Under the pieces are notes generated by a model, which saw nothing but the letters and a program-made list of their open reading frames with translations, had not been told where the DNA came from and searched no databases. From a virus: a stretch of 33,106 bases of DNA. Positions 1-7,582 of the stretch are shown here, in pieces. Each line of letters begins with the position of its first letter. Position 1 is the stretch's first letter. Location: the IMG/VR virus record IMGVR_UViG_3300031111_000026, positions 1-33,106 of that record; one strand, given 5' to 3'. Both the position numbers and the translations under genes were made by a program.

Positions 1-73
1 ATATTAAAGAATATTAAGAATCTATTGTCCTCTCGGATTCTCTAAGATTAACTTATCAAAAAGAAAAATCTTT

Positions 74-87
74 GTCAAGTCCTTGAC
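74..87. promoter_or_regulatory. Perfect palindrome overlapping the first -35 box (operator candidate)
   Basis: GTCAAG-TC-CTTGAC is a perfect 6+2+6 inverted repeat. Its right half is the -35 region of the promoter that reads into the tRNA and nucleotide genes, and its left half reads as TTGACA on the minus strand. It could be an operator for a repressor or activator, or simply two back-to-back -35 elements. The minus-strand -10 partner is poor (around 50-56), so a true divergent promoter is less likely. Confidence 0.4.
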
Positions 88-111
88 TCAAAAATAAAAT
101 CATGTTATCCT
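83..111 (+). promoter_or_regulatory. Sigma-70-like promoter with extended -10, start of left arm
   Basis: TTGACT (83-88), a 17-nt spacer, and TATCCT (106-111) preceded by TG at 103-104, which gives an extended -10. Transcription would start near 118, a few bases before the tRNA at 124. It is the only good promoter upstream of the ThyX-like and nrdJ genes, so it probably drives the tRNA and the first operon together. Confidence 0.6.
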
Positions 112-123
112 TTTTCTCACCAC

Positions 124-196
124 GCTGATGTAGCTCAATTGGCAGAGCAAATCTTTTGTAAAGATTAGGTTGGGAGTTCGAGTCTCTTCATCAGCT
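124..196 (+). tRNA. tRNA-Thr (anticodon UGU)
   Basis: A full cloverleaf can be folded by hand. The acceptor stem GCTGATG (124-130) pairs with CATCAGC (189-195); the D stem is GCTC/GAGC; the anticodon stem AATCT (150-154) pairs with AGATT (162-166) around the loop TTTGTAA; the T stem GGGAG/CTCTT (two G-U pairs) closes the loop TTCGAGT. The anticodon at 157-159 is TGT, which reads ACA. No CCA is encoded. It sits right behind the first promoter and upstream of the first protein gene, so it is probably processed from the leader of the early mRNA. It would supplement host decoding of ACA in this AT-rich genome. Confidence 0.93.
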
Positions 197-215
197 TCCT
201 AGAGAAGGGAGAAAA

Positions 216-746
216 ATGAAACTAAAAAAATTAAATGAATCAGGCTATGAAGAAGCTTTGTTGGGCATTTCCCTGAGTTATAATTCTACTCTAGAAAGAG
301 CAGAAGAAATAAGTGGGGTTTTGTCCTGTAAAGAGGGTGGACATAATAAGTTTTTAGAAAGTATGGTTGTGTGGTTAGACATAGTTGCTCCAAGATATTT
401 CTGGCAACAGTTTGATACCTACAGAGTAGGAATTACAAAACAATCTGAAAGTACCATGCACACAATTTTAAAAACTCGCCTTACAAAGAAACATTTTGCT
501 GGAGATGTTCCTTATGGTACAATCTCAGAACTCAATTTTTATATTGCGAATGGAGATTTAGAGAGAGTAAAACAAAACTTACCAGAAGCTTTTTTACAAC
601 GTAGAATTGTCATGGTAAGCTATAAAACTCTAAGAAATATATACCACCAAAGGAAAGAACATAGATTAACTGAGTGGAAAGATTTTTGTTCTTGGTTAGA
701 AAATAATTTAAGTTATCCTGATTTTGTTTCAGGCGAAAGGAAATAA
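216..746 (+). CDS. ThyX-like protein (flavin-dependent thymidylate synthase fold, eroded signature)
   Basis: 176 residues, start preceded by GAGAAGGGAGA. The order of conserved elements resembles ThyX, which methylates dUMP using FAD and methylenetetrahydrofolate. A GHNKFLE element near residues 42-48 matches the GHxSxLE motif; a stretch of about 17 residues later (FDTYRVGITKQSES) sits where ThyX has its RHRxxSxxxxSxR signature; and a C-terminal LPE...LRNIYHQRKEHR segment matches the ThyX helix that carries the final conserved arginines. The signature itself is not kept: the RHR triplet is TYR, and the distal serine and arginine are not in register. It may therefore be a divergent synthase or have another nucleotide-related role. 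It ends one base before nrdJ, which supports a job in dNTP supply. The family assignment is by eye and moderate. Confidence 0.55.
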   Translation: MKLKKLNESGYEEALLGISLSYNSTLERAEEISGVLSCKEGGHNKFLESMVVWLDIVAPRYFWQQFDTYRVGITKQSESTMHTILKTRLTKKHFAGDVPYGTISELNFYIANGDLERVKQNLPEAFLQRRIVMVSYKTLRNIYHQRKEHRLTEWKDFCSWLENNLSYPDFVSGERK

Positions 747-747
747 T

Positions 748-2577
748 ATGACCAATTGGTTTGTCAACAAGTTTGCTGAGGAGATTTGGAAGAAAAAGTA
801 TGCCGGAAAATATGAAAATATTGATGACTATTTGAAAGCAATTACTCTTATTTTTAGTTCAGACAAAAGACACGCTAAGAAAATTATACGAATGTTGCGA
901 GAAAAGAAGTTTTCCCCTGCTGGAAGAATTTTAGCTTATGCTGGAAATCCTGATAAACAAGTCAGTCTTATGAACTGTACTACTCACGCTATTGAGGATG
1001 ATTCTTTGGAAAGTATTTCTAATACTGCCTATAAAATTATGCGTGCCTCTTCTCGTGGACAAGGGATTGGAATTACACTGAATAAGCTACGTCCAAAAGA
1101 TGCTCCTGTGAACAATGCCGCAATTACCTCAACTGGAGCCATTTCGTTTATGGAGGTATTGAATTCTGTAGGGTCAGTAATTGGTCAACAGGGAAGACGT
1201 GGTGCTTTGTTGTTTGCTTTGAGTGTTGACCATCCAGATTTGTATAGACCAGAAGACCATTATGATTTTTTGCATATTAAAAGCAAAGAAGGAAAGATTG
1301 AATCTGCGAACATTTCAGTAATGGTAACAGAGAAGTTTATGAGGGCGGTTGAAAACGATGAGGATTGGACAATGCACTATGAGGGTTTGTCGGATGGAAA
1401 AAGGTTCGAAGTGAAAAGAACTCTTCCTGCTAAAGACCTTTTTATGACCCTTTCAAAATGTGCTTGGGAATCAGCAGAACCCGGTATTTTGTTTTGGGAT
1501 ACTGCAAAAGATAAATCAAACTCAGACCTTTTTGGTTATCCTATTGTTGGGGTTAATCCTTGTGCAGAACAGGTTCTAGAGCACGAAGGAGTTTGTAACT
1601 TGGGGTCTATGAATTTATATGCGTATGTCAAAAACCCCTTTACAAGTGTAGCAGAGTTTGATTTTAATAGTTTCTACAATGATGTTGGAGAAGCTATTGA
1701 ATTTCTTGACAATGCTCTGGAAGTAGAGTTACATAGAGGTTATTCTATGAGTGAAAGACAAAGGCAAGCTATTTGTGATTTACGGAGAGTTGGTTTGGGT
1801 GTTATGGGATATGCTGACGCCCTTGCCGCTTTAGGGATTTCCTATACTTGGGATAAACGCCTTTTTGAAATGACCCGAAGCATTATGATGACCTTTAGAA
1901 ATGCGGCTTATGTTAAATCAATTCAGTTGGGTTTGCGCAAAGGAGTAGCCCCTGTTTGGAAAACAAAATCTCCAGCAGAAATAGAAGACATTGTACTAAC
2001 TCGTGGCTATTTTGAGCATTTGCCTAAAGAACTGCAAGAATCCATTATACAGGCGGGAGGAACTAGAAATATCTCATTACTCAGCATTGCTCCAACGGGA
2101 ACAATCTCTAATCTTTATGGAGTGAGTTCTGGAATAGAACCTCTTTTTGCAAAACAGTATAAACGGCTTTATCGAATGAATGGACAAGATGAGTTTATTG
2201 ATTATATTCATCCTCAATATGGTGAGGCGGTTAATCATGGTGTCTCAGATGTTTACCTGACAGCATATGAAGTTCCACCAAAGGAGCATGTAAAAATACA
2301 GGCATGGGTACAGCGATTTATAGACCAGTCAATTTCTAAAACGGTAAATTTGCCTGCTGATGCTTCTGTTGAAGATGTAGCAGAAATTTATATGCAGGCA
2401 TGGAAAAGTAAGCTTAAAGGACTTTCAGTATATCGTGATGGTAGTAGAACACTTCAAGTTCTATATACGGAAAAAGAAGAAAGTCCAGAAGTATGTCCTG
2501 AATGTAAAGAACCAGTAGTCAATGAATCTGGTTGTATTTCTTGTCCATCTTGTGGTTGGTCTAAATGTGAACTGTAG
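748..2577 (+). CDS. nrdJ: Class II (adenosylcobalamin-dependent) ribonucleoside reductase
   Basis: 609 residues from the ATG at 748, which has GAAAGGA seven bases upstream; an in-frame TTG at 724 lacks such a site. The enzyme reduces ribonucleotides to deoxyribonucleotides using a B12-derived thiyl radical and needs no oxygen and no NrdB partner; no nrdB is nearby. Visible elements: an N-terminal MNC with the first redox cysteine, SRGQGIG, GRRGA with the following HPD, the finger-loop NPCAE (Asn, radical Cys, Glu) followed by VCNLGS, the APTGTISN phosphate-binding segment and a GLSVYRDGS element. The C-terminal tail has CPEC, then CISCPSCG and a last Cys, the cysteine-rich tail typical of class II enzymes, which relays electrons. 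It is shorter than many cellular NrdJ and has no ATP-cone at the N-terminus, so allosteric activity control is probably absent. It is coupled to the ThyX-like gene. Confidence 0.9.
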   Translation: MTNWFVNKFAEEIWKKKYAGKYENIDDYLKAITLIFSSDKRHAKKIIRMLREKKFSPAGRILAYAGNPDKQVSLMNCTTHAIEDDSLESISNTAYKIMRASSRGQGIGITLNKLRPKDAPVNNAAITSTGAISFMEVLNSVGSVIGQQGRRGALLFALSVDHPDLYRPEDHYDFLHIKSKEGKIESANISVMVTEKFMRAVENDEDWTMHYEGLSDGKRFEVKRTLPAKDLFMTLSKCAWESAEPGILFWDTAKDKSNSDLFGYPIVGVNPCAEQVLEHEGVCNLGSMNLYAYVKNPFTSVAEFDFNSFYNDVGEAIEFLDNALEVELHRGYSMSERQRQAICDLRRVGLGVMGYADALAALGISYTWDKRLFEMTRSIMMTFRNAAYVKSIQLGLRKGVAPVWKTKSPAEIEDIVLTRGYFEHLPKELQESIIQAGGTRNISLLSIAPTGTISNLYGVSSGIEPLFAKQYKRLYRMNGQDEFIDYIHPQYGEAVNHGVSDVYLTAYEVPPKEHVKIQAWVQRFIDQSISKTVNLPADASVEDVAEIYMQAWKSKLKGLSVYRDGSRTLQVLYTEKEESPEVCPECKEPVVNESGCISCPSCGWSKCEL

Positions 2578-2631
2578 ACAAGGTATTGGTGTTTTGATAA
2601 AATATGGTATCTTAATGTTGGAGTATAATTT

Positions 2632-2739
2632 ATGAGTGTTTGTTACTTAGATGCTATAGCAATTACCATGATTTTTCTGATAGGTTTTATATTAGGGATT
2701 TTCTTTGGTTTTTGCGTAAAATTTGGAAAGGACATATAA
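2632..2739 (+). CDS. Small single-span membrane protein
   Basis: 35 residues. After a short polar start there is one long hydrophobic stretch (about residues 7-29, rich in Ile, Phe, Gly) followed by KFGKD, which fits a single membrane span with a positive cytoplasmic end. The stop is one base before the next start, and TTGGAG lies upstream. The function is unknown; a small phage membrane peptide of this type may alter host envelope functions. The coding call rests on its tight packing between two genes and its clean membrane profile. Confidence 0.5.
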   Translation: MSVCYLDAIAITMIFLIGFILGIFFGFCVKFGKDI

Positions 2740-2740
2740 A

Positions 2741-3313
2741 ATGAGTCTAAAAACATGGATGCGAGATTGGCTTGGAATTGGGAATATTCCAGATTATTCT
2801 GTGGAGTTTGAAAGAGTTAATGACAGAATTACGGAAGTATCTAATTGTGTGGATGCGTTTGCAGAAGCGGCATTTGATACAATTCCCGTGGATGTGGATG
2901 TTTACCTTTATCCAGCTACTGAGGGTTCCAATGATGTTGAACCTCAAAATGTTGGAGCAATTGAGGTTAATTATGCGCACCTAACCCGTGGTGGTGTCTT
3001 TGAAATGGTTGCAACAGTTGTTGGATGGACGAAAGTAAATGACCCCGGCACAGTTATTTTGTTTGTTCCAAGCATTCAGCCTAACCCTTATGAAGCGGCT
3101 GGATGCTCAGGTCAAATGACTTTAGAAATCAACAACAAGAACGGCATTTTTACAGGGAAAGCTGAGTGGTGGAGATTCCCTGATGGAAGTGGTGTTTGGG
3201 GTGTTCGTGGAAAGCTTATGAATGATGTTGGTCAAACGAAGTTTTTTGGTAAGAGAATTCCAAAAACTTTAGGCAATGGTGATAAGTTTTCTCTTTCAAT
3301 TTCGTTGCCCTAA
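2741..3313 (+). CDS. Hypothetical protein, 190 aa
   Basis: The ATG at 2741 has GGAAAGGA upstream (2724-2731); an earlier in-frame TTG at 2723 would read through that site, so the ATG is preferred. The protein starts with a basic-aromatic segment (MSLKTWMRDWLG), a short helical stretch, then mostly beta-rich sequence with many Gly, Val and Trp. There is no signal peptide or recognisable motif. It is the last gene before a new promoter at 3318, so it probably closes the first transcription unit, although no clear hairpin follows it. I do not recognise the family. Confidence 0.75.
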   Translation: MSLKTWMRDWLGIGNIPDYSVEFERVNDRITEVSNCVDAFAEAAFDTIPVDVDVYLYPATEGSNDVEPQNVGAIEVNYAHLTRGGVFEMVATVVGWTKVNDPGTVILFVPSIQPNPYEAAGCSGQMTLEINNKNGIFTGKAEWWRFPDGSGVWGVRGKLMNDVGQTKFFGKRIPKTLGNGDKFSLSISLP

Positions 3314-3317
3314 ACCC

Positions 3318-3345
3318 TTGACTTTTGTAAAAAATCTGCTATACT
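3318..3345 (+). promoter_or_regulatory. Sigma-70-like promoter for the second left-arm operon
   Basis: TTGACT (3318-3323), a 16-nt spacer and TATACT (3340-3345), preceded by CC as in the promoter at 83 (shared CCTTGACT). The predicted start near 3351-3352 leaves a leader of about 48 nt with a GAGAGGAGGT ribosome binding site before the TTG start at 3399. Confidence 0.65.
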
Positions 3346-3398
3346 GAGCTTTGAACCGTTTAGGAGACCGCTATTTCAGAGAGAGGAGGTACCTATCG

Positions 3399-3752
3399 TT
3401 GAATAAAGAGGATAAGCTGAGAGTAGGGAATAAAGTCGCAGAACTTATGGACTTGCTCAGTTCAGAAGAAATGCTCGACGAGTCAAAGTCCATCGGTGAT
3501 GATAAGAACCTGACCGGCATTGTTGCCGCAATTTCTGCTTCTCTTGCCATTAATGAAGAGTTGTCAGAAGTTGCGGCATTACAAGTCATGTTCAACATTG
3601 CATGGTCATTAGGTAGACTTGAGTATGAAGGGAATAAAAAGGTTTTTTCTCTGACTAAAGAGTTTCCTTCTGCACAAGAGGTTCTTGATATAATCAACAC
3701 CGAATTAAAAGATGCCGCATTTCGTTTGAAAGGAGGTTCTTTAACAGAATAA
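3399..3752 (+). CDS. Hypothetical protein, 117 aa
   Basis: The TTG start at 3399 is chosen because GAGAGGAGGT (3381-3390) lies eight bases upstream and because an earlier in-frame TTG at 3351 coincides with the predicted transcription start. The protein is mostly helical and acidic, beginning with NKEDKLRVGNKVAELMDLL, with no membrane segment and no motif I recognise. Its stop overlaps the next start by one base (TAATG), so the two are translationally coupled. Being first behind the 3318 promoter suggests it is made early and abundantly. Confidence 0.75.
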   Translation: MNKEDKLRVGNKVAELMDLLSSEEMLDESKSIGDDKNLTGIVAAISASLAINEELSEVAALQVMFNIAWSLGRLEYEGNKKVFSLTKEFPSAQEVLDIINTELKDAAFRLKGGSLTE

Positions 3753-4015
3753 TGTATGTAAAAGTGTATATGAAGCTTTCAGAACTACGCACTGACCCAA
3801 TCCAGTATAAGCCAAACAGTCCAGTATTGACTATGGACGAGGCTCTTCCTGTCTATGTAGCTATCGAAGTAAAGAAGGAACTTGTTCATAAAGTTCCCTC
3901 CGTACTTCATGAGGAATCAGATTTACCAGAAAATGCTGTAGTATTGACTCCTCAAGGACTTGCTGATATGATGGGACAGATTGCCATGGCAATTCGAAAT
4001 CGCTTAAGCGAATAA
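3752..4015 (+). CDS. Hypothetical protein, 87 aa
   Basis: It starts in a TAATG overlap with the previous gene; AAGGAGGT (3730-3737) lies fourteen bases upstream. The N-terminal half is beta-like and the C-terminal half helical (LADMMGQIAMAIRNRL). No motif, signal or membrane segment is visible. It lies in the small-gene block that precedes the replication genes and has no assigned role. Confidence 0.7.
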   Translation: MYVKVYMKLSELRTDPIQYKPNSPVLTMDEALPVYVAIEVKKELVHKVPSVLHEESDLPENAVVLTPQGLADMMGQIAMAIRNRLSE

Positions 4016-4038
4016 TCAAAAGGAGGAACACACAGATT

Positions 4039-4737
4039 ATGCCTATTCCTAAGATGACGAAACGAAGTAATTCGGGTAGAGGTTTGAAAGCCAAAGCCCA
4101 CATGACAAAAGAAGGAGATACTCTTACTCTGACATTTGATTCTGGAGAAACTTTAACTTTTCATCGAGATGACAAAACTACGGAAGAGAAGAACATCTTC
4201 TGTGACATTTTTGATACAGAAATTAATAACGCTCACGTCTTTGCGTCTGTATCAAAAGACCGCAGTAAGTTGTTCTATGTACGACCGTTGGTTGGGTCTT
4301 TCTTTGTGAGGGTTGAAGGTTTTGCACATCCAGAAGGACAGCCCCCATCAGCAAAGCATTACGAAGGAATCGCTACTGACCGAAACGGTAAGCCGTTCAA
4401 GTATTCCTATGACGGATTTACAGTTTTGATGAAGGTACTTAATGGAGAATGGAAAGGTACAACGCTTACTGCGATGTTGCGATATTACTTCCATGATGCG
4501 GGAGATGGACAAACTACGGGAATTCGGACAGAAGGAAAGTATAGTCAACAGCTTGCTCAGTTTCTTGAATTTGCAGGAATTGATTTTGACAACGATACTA
4601 TTCCTCTGTCTGAGAATGTTCTACCGTGGCTTGAACGAACGCTTGTTGATAGGGAAAAACCGTTTATGATTGTTCTCAATAACGGCTTTGTAGACGCCTT
4701 TGCTCCAGCACCTGAAATCATGGTGACTGAGCTTTAA
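4039..4737 (+). CDS. Hypothetical protein, 232 aa, candidate single-strand DNA-binding or accessory replication protein
   Basis: The start has a good site (AAAAGGAGGAA). The N-terminal 25 residues are basic and Gly/Ser-rich (KRSNSGRGLKAKAH), then a beta-rich body follows, with a middle segment containing GKPFKYSYDGFTVLMKVLNGEWKG and a more acidic helical C-terminus. A basic flexible N-terminus with a beta body in a replication cluster would suit a DNA-binding accessory factor, but this is inference only; I do not recognise the family. It is followed by a strong hairpin (4744-4775), so it is probably the last gene of the 3318 transcript or read through with reduced efficiency. Confidence 0.7.
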   Translation: MPIPKMTKRSNSGRGLKAKAHMTKEGDTLTLTFDSGETLTFHRDDKTTEEKNIFCDIFDTEINNAHVFASVSKDRSKLFYVRPLVGSFFVRVEGFAHPEGQPPSAKHYEGIATDRNGKPFKYSYDGFTVLMKVLNGEWKGTTLTAMLRYYFHDAGDGQTTGIRTEGKYSQQLAQFLEFAGIDFDNDTIPLSENVLPWLERTLVDREKPFMIVLNNGFVDAFAPAPEIMVTEL

Positions 4738-4743
4738 TCTAAG

Positions 4744-4775
4744 AAAGGGGAGCAGGGTCATTCCTGCTCCTCTTT
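4744..4775 (+). terminator. Rho-independent-like hairpin
   Basis: AAAGGGGAGCAGG (4744-4756) pairs with CCTGCTCCTCTTT (4763-4775) around a 6-nt loop GTCATT, giving 13 pairs with one G-U. There is no long T tract after the stem beyond CTCTTT, so it may terminate only partly or protect the upstream mRNA 3' end. No convincing promoter was found between it and the next gene at 4814, so the replication genes probably depend on read-through. Confidence 0.7.
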
Positions 4776-4813
4776 ACTACACAACCTGTATTCTATAGTG
4801 AAGGGAGACTACT

Positions 4814-5077
4814 ATGTTTGATGTCAAAGTTCAACGTACACGCTATAATGTAAATTTCCGCCATGTAAAAACAGAAAGCGGTGAAATTGTAACTTTCTGT
4901 ACCATTACTAATAAGAACGGTCTTGAATCTACTGGTTATGCAATTTCAAGCCACAATTTTAATCGTAATAAAAACCGTAAGGAAGCTCTTGCGGATGCTT
5001 TGCAAGGTCGTGTTGACCGTTCTTATCGTAAGCAATTTTGGATGGAGTATTTCAACGCCAGACACGGAGCATACTAA
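4814..5077 (+). CDS. Hypothetical protein, 87 aa, basic
   Basis: The start has GAAGGGAGA upstream. The protein is basic and rich in Arg, Asn and aromatic residues (a segment NFNRNKNRKEALADAL, then DRSYRKQFWMEYF). It may bind nucleic acid, but no named domain is visible. It ends in a TAATG overlap with the primase gene, so translation of primase is coupled to it. Its position as leader of the replication block is the only functional hint. Confidence 0.75.
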   Translation: MFDVKVQRTRYNVNFRHVKTESGEIVTFCTITNKNGLESTGYAISSHNFNRNKNRKEALADALQGRVDRSYRKQFWMEYFNARHGAY

Positions 5078-5910
5078 TGGCGGCGGTGTCTCTCGATACA
5101 ATAAGAGAGGACACTGAATACAGGGATTTTGGTCATTACATCATGATTAAATGTCCATATCATGATGACCATAAACCCAGCATGATGGTTAGTGAGAAAA
5201 GATTTATCTGTTTTTCATGTGGTCAAAAAGGTTCCCTGCCGACTTTACATGCTAAGTTGGCAGGGATACCCCTTGAAAAGAAACAACTTTATTATGGGAA
5301 GGGAACTAGAATTTTCCCTAACTATGAAAACCTTGATGAAGTTGAATCATTCTGCTATCATGCTCATAAGCGTATTCTTGAGTACCCAATATACAAAACT
5401 TACCTGAAACAACGAAAAATTGAATCCGCAATAAAGCCGCTAAAATTAGGTTATCATGACGGTTGGTACACAATACCAATCTATAATAAAAACTCCAATT
5501 TTGTAGGGGCTGTGGGAAGAGCAGGAGCGGTTATTCAAAAGTCTATGAACGTTAGATTTACACAGCCAAGTAATCAGAAAGCGTTGTTCTATGTTCCTGA
5601 TTGGACTCGGTTTTTAGAAGCGGATAAAGTGTATATCACTTTTGGTATTATGGACGCAATTTCTCTATGGGTAGCTGGATATGCTTCTGCTACAGGTACG
5701 GTGGGAAAAGATAAGTTTGACCCTGATTGGGTTAGAGGCATAAGAAAACCAATTTACTTTGTTCCTGACAAGAATGAATATCAGACAGCCTTTAAACATG
5801 CAAGTAAATTAGGCTGGAGAGGAAAGGTGCTGAGATTAGACTATGGACAAACTGACAAAGACCCAAATGACCTTCTTCAAGCAGAAAGACTTTTCAAAAT
5901 GGAACTTTGA
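5077..5910 (+). CDS. DnaG-like primase: CHC2 zinc finger plus degenerate Toprim domain
   Basis: 277 residues from the ATG inside TAATG at 5077. An N-terminal zinc-binding site has C26, H29, C45 and C48 (CPYH...CFSC), the CHC2 finger used by primases to recognise template. A central segment resembles the Toprim core. Where Toprim normally has EGxxD, this protein has ITFGIMDAISL: the catalytic Glu is F189, while Gly190 and D193 are kept. The DxD motif reads D231-K-N233. A C-terminal KDPNDLL matches primase ends. It would make RNA primers for the polymerase at 7583 together with the helicase at 6141, but loss of metal ligands raises doubt about catalysis. It lacks a helicase domain, unlike fused T7-type proteins. 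The next gene overlaps its end by 68 bases. Confidence 0.8.
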   Translation: MAAVSLDTIREDTEYRDFGHYIMIKCPYHDDHKPSMMVSEKRFICFSCGQKGSLPTLHAKLAGIPLEKKQLYYGKGTRIFPNYENLDEVESFCYHAHKRILEYPIYKTYLKQRKIESAIKPLKLGYHDGWYTIPIYNKNSNFVGAVGRAGAVIQKSMNVRFTQPSNQKALFYVPDWTRFLEADKVYITFGIMDAISLWVAGYASATGTVGKDKFDPDWVRGIRKPIYFVPDKNEYQTAFKHASKLGWRGKVLRLDYGQTDKDPNDLLQAERLFKMEL

Positions 5911-6148
5911 TTGGTCTACAAACATTAAAGATATTGCTGACATTGAAAATTCTTTTAATCAAAACTATAAAAATCGCATTTGGAGTGCTCAGGGTACGGT
6001 TAATTTTAACCGTCCATTTATTTCAATTAACTTACCAGAAAATCTAACTAAAACAGAACGATACCTTATATGGGCTTTAGAAAAACTATTTAAAAATTCC
6101 AGAATAAAAGTGGATATTTATGGAATAGAAAAGGATAACTATGAATAG
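5843..6148 (+). CDS. Hypothetical protein, 101 aa, between primase and helicase
   Basis: It overlaps the 3' end of the primase gene by 68 bases and the helicase start by 8 bases. A GGAGAGGAAAGG run lies about 15 bases before the ATG at 5843, which is rather far; an internal ATG at 5867 is an alternative. The sequence is rich in Asn, Lys and aromatics, with no motif. Its place between primase and helicase suggests an accessory replication role, for instance helicase loading, but nothing in the sequence demonstrates that. Confidence 0.65.
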   Translation: MDKLTKTQMTFFKQKDFSKWNFDWSTNIKDIADIENSFNQNYKNRIWSAQGTVNFNRPFISINLPENLTKTERYLIWALEKLFKNSRIKVDIYGIEKDNYE

Positions 6149-7325
6149 AGAAGAACTTAGTGAGTTGGTTGTTGGGAAACTACTGGAAGGTAGTATTGGG
6201 GTTGCTTCTGTAAATGAACAAGACCTTTGTCCTCCCTATGATGAAATGGCAAGGATTATAAAAGAGGCTCCTGATACAAACAAGGGAGTGCGAGAAAAAA
6301 TTGTTCAACAGGTTGGTTATTTACCACTAGACGTTGCTACGACTGCGGCTAAGCATGTCAACGGTATGCCTATTGATTGGGCGTTGTTGTTGCATGAGGC
6401 GGCGGTAAAAGAAAACGTTGCTGACAACCTTGAACGGCATGTTATTAGTCTGAGACGAAATGAAGAAACAAGTGCCTCTGATATTATTTCTGTTGCTCAC
6501 AGACTACATACAAACAAGTTCACGGTTCAAACGGCAGATATGGTAAAACCAGAGATAGCCCCTTTTGTGAAGTCTAATTGGTTAGTCTTAGATACTTTGA
6601 CAGGGGGCTTTCCTAAATCTGGTCTAACAGTTGTTGGTGCTTCGCCCGGAACGGGTAAAACTACACTGATGATTCGTATAGCAATTGAGAACGCTAAAAG
6701 TAGAAAGAACAGCATGTTGTTTTCATTGGAAATGACCGCAGAACAGTTGTTGAATCGAATTACTTCTATGGAGCCTAACCTGACAAAAGAAGAGTTAGCA
6801 CGAATTTATATTTGTGATGAAATCCTAACACCCAACGAAATTCCAACGGTTGTTAGTACCTTGCCAGTTGCCGAAGATTTGGGATTTATTGGAGTAGATT
6901 TTGCTGAACTGTTGCTTGCTAGTAACCGTGACCAGACGGAAGCGGCGATGGCTAGTGTCTATCAGTCTATGGTGTATACGGCAAAGCTTCTCAGAACACC
7001 TGTCTTACTTCTATCGCAATTAAACCGCTCACATGATGGCGGCATTCCAAAGATTTCCAACCTGCGATATACTGGTATGGCAGAAGCCCTTGCATCTATG
7101 ATTCTTTTGCTGTATAATCCTAAAGCTACACGGGGAGGGAGTGATTCTTCTGGAGTTCTTCCCCCGCCAAAGCTAGGTCATGCTTATATTATTTTAGGAA
7201 AATCACGCTTTGGACACCTGTGGAATCAGAAAACAAACGGAACTCTTGCAGTAAGTATTCCTTGGGATGGGAAGAAAGGATGGTCAAAAACAATTATCAG
7301 CGATAAAGACATTTACGCTCTATAG
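6141..7325 (+). CDS. Replicative DNA helicase, DnaB-like (RecA fold)
   Basis: 394 residues. The C-terminal ATPase begins near residue 145: Walker A GASPGTGKTT (166-175), the DnaB SLEMTAEQLLNR element with its catalytic Glu near 197, a Walker B-like FIGVDF, and the LLLSQLNR sensor with the polar Gln. The first 130 residues are a helical N-terminal domain, smaller than in cellular DnaB. It unwinds the fork as a hexamer on the lagging strand, working with the primase encoded just upstream. The start at 6141 has AAGGA five bases upstream and overlaps the previous gene by 8 bases. The Walker B sequence (GVDFAELL) departs from the usual DYLQL form. Confidence 0.88.
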   Translation: MNREELSELVVGKLLEGSIGVASVNEQDLCPPYDEMARIIKEAPDTNKGVREKIVQQVGYLPLDVATTAAKHVNGMPIDWALLLHEAAVKENVADNLERHVISLRRNEETSASDIISVAHRLHTNKFTVQTADMVKPEIAPFVKSNWLVLDTLTGGFPKSGLTVVGASPGTGKTTLMIRIAIENAKSRKNSMLFSLEMTAEQLLNRITSMEPNLTKEELARIYICDEILTPNEIPTVVSTLPVAEDLGFIGVDFAELLLASNRDQTEAAMASVYQSMVYTAKLLRTPVLLLSQLNRSHDGGIPKISNLRYTGMAEALASMILLLYNPKATRGGSDSSGVLPPPKLGHAYIILGKSRFGHLWNQKTNGTLAVSIPWDGKKGWSKTIISDKDIYAL

Positions 7326-7333
7326 GAGGTTGT

Positions 7334-7582
7334 ATGCTAAAATCAAACGATAAGGTCACGATAAATTGGACGTTCGGATATGCTATAGCAGAAAATATGG
7401 CAACAAACAAAAAGCGATATATTGCTCTGACCCCTACAAAGGATGGAAAAGATTTTGAACTTGATGATAGGTCGTATGGGACAGCACGAGAAGCGTCACT
7501 TCGACATGCTGACCTTTTGAAAGAACAAAAAAAGCAACAGATGGCGGCTCTCAAGAAAGCTCAAAAGGAAGGAGATAAGTAG
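7334..7582 (+). CDS. Hypothetical protein, 82 aa, basic C-terminal helix
   Basis: It follows the helicase with an excellent site (AGGAGGTTGT). The N-terminal half is beta-like; the last 30 residues form a highly charged helix rich in Lys, Gln and Ala (KEQKKQQMAALKKAQKEG). It abuts the polymerase gene with no gap. It may act with helicase or polymerase, but no motif supports a specific role. Confidence 0.7.
   Translation: MLKSNDKVTINWTFGYAIAENMATNKKRYIALTPTKDGKDFELDDRSYGTAREASLRHADLLKEQKKQQMAALKKAQKEGDK

Noticed and set aside
19-45. Imperfect inverted repeat AGAATC...GATTCT near the left edge
   Set aside because: Only a 6-bp stem with a long loop and no T tract; too weak to call a terminator.
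2594-2629. TTGATA and a perfect TATAAT before the small membrane protein gene
   Set aside because: The two are separated by 24 bases, too far for a sigma-70 promoter, and the TATAAT lies next to the ribosome binding site.
4781-4800. Possible -10 (TATAGT) before the gene at 4814
   Set aside because: No matching -35 and the predicted start would lie within the ribosome binding site.
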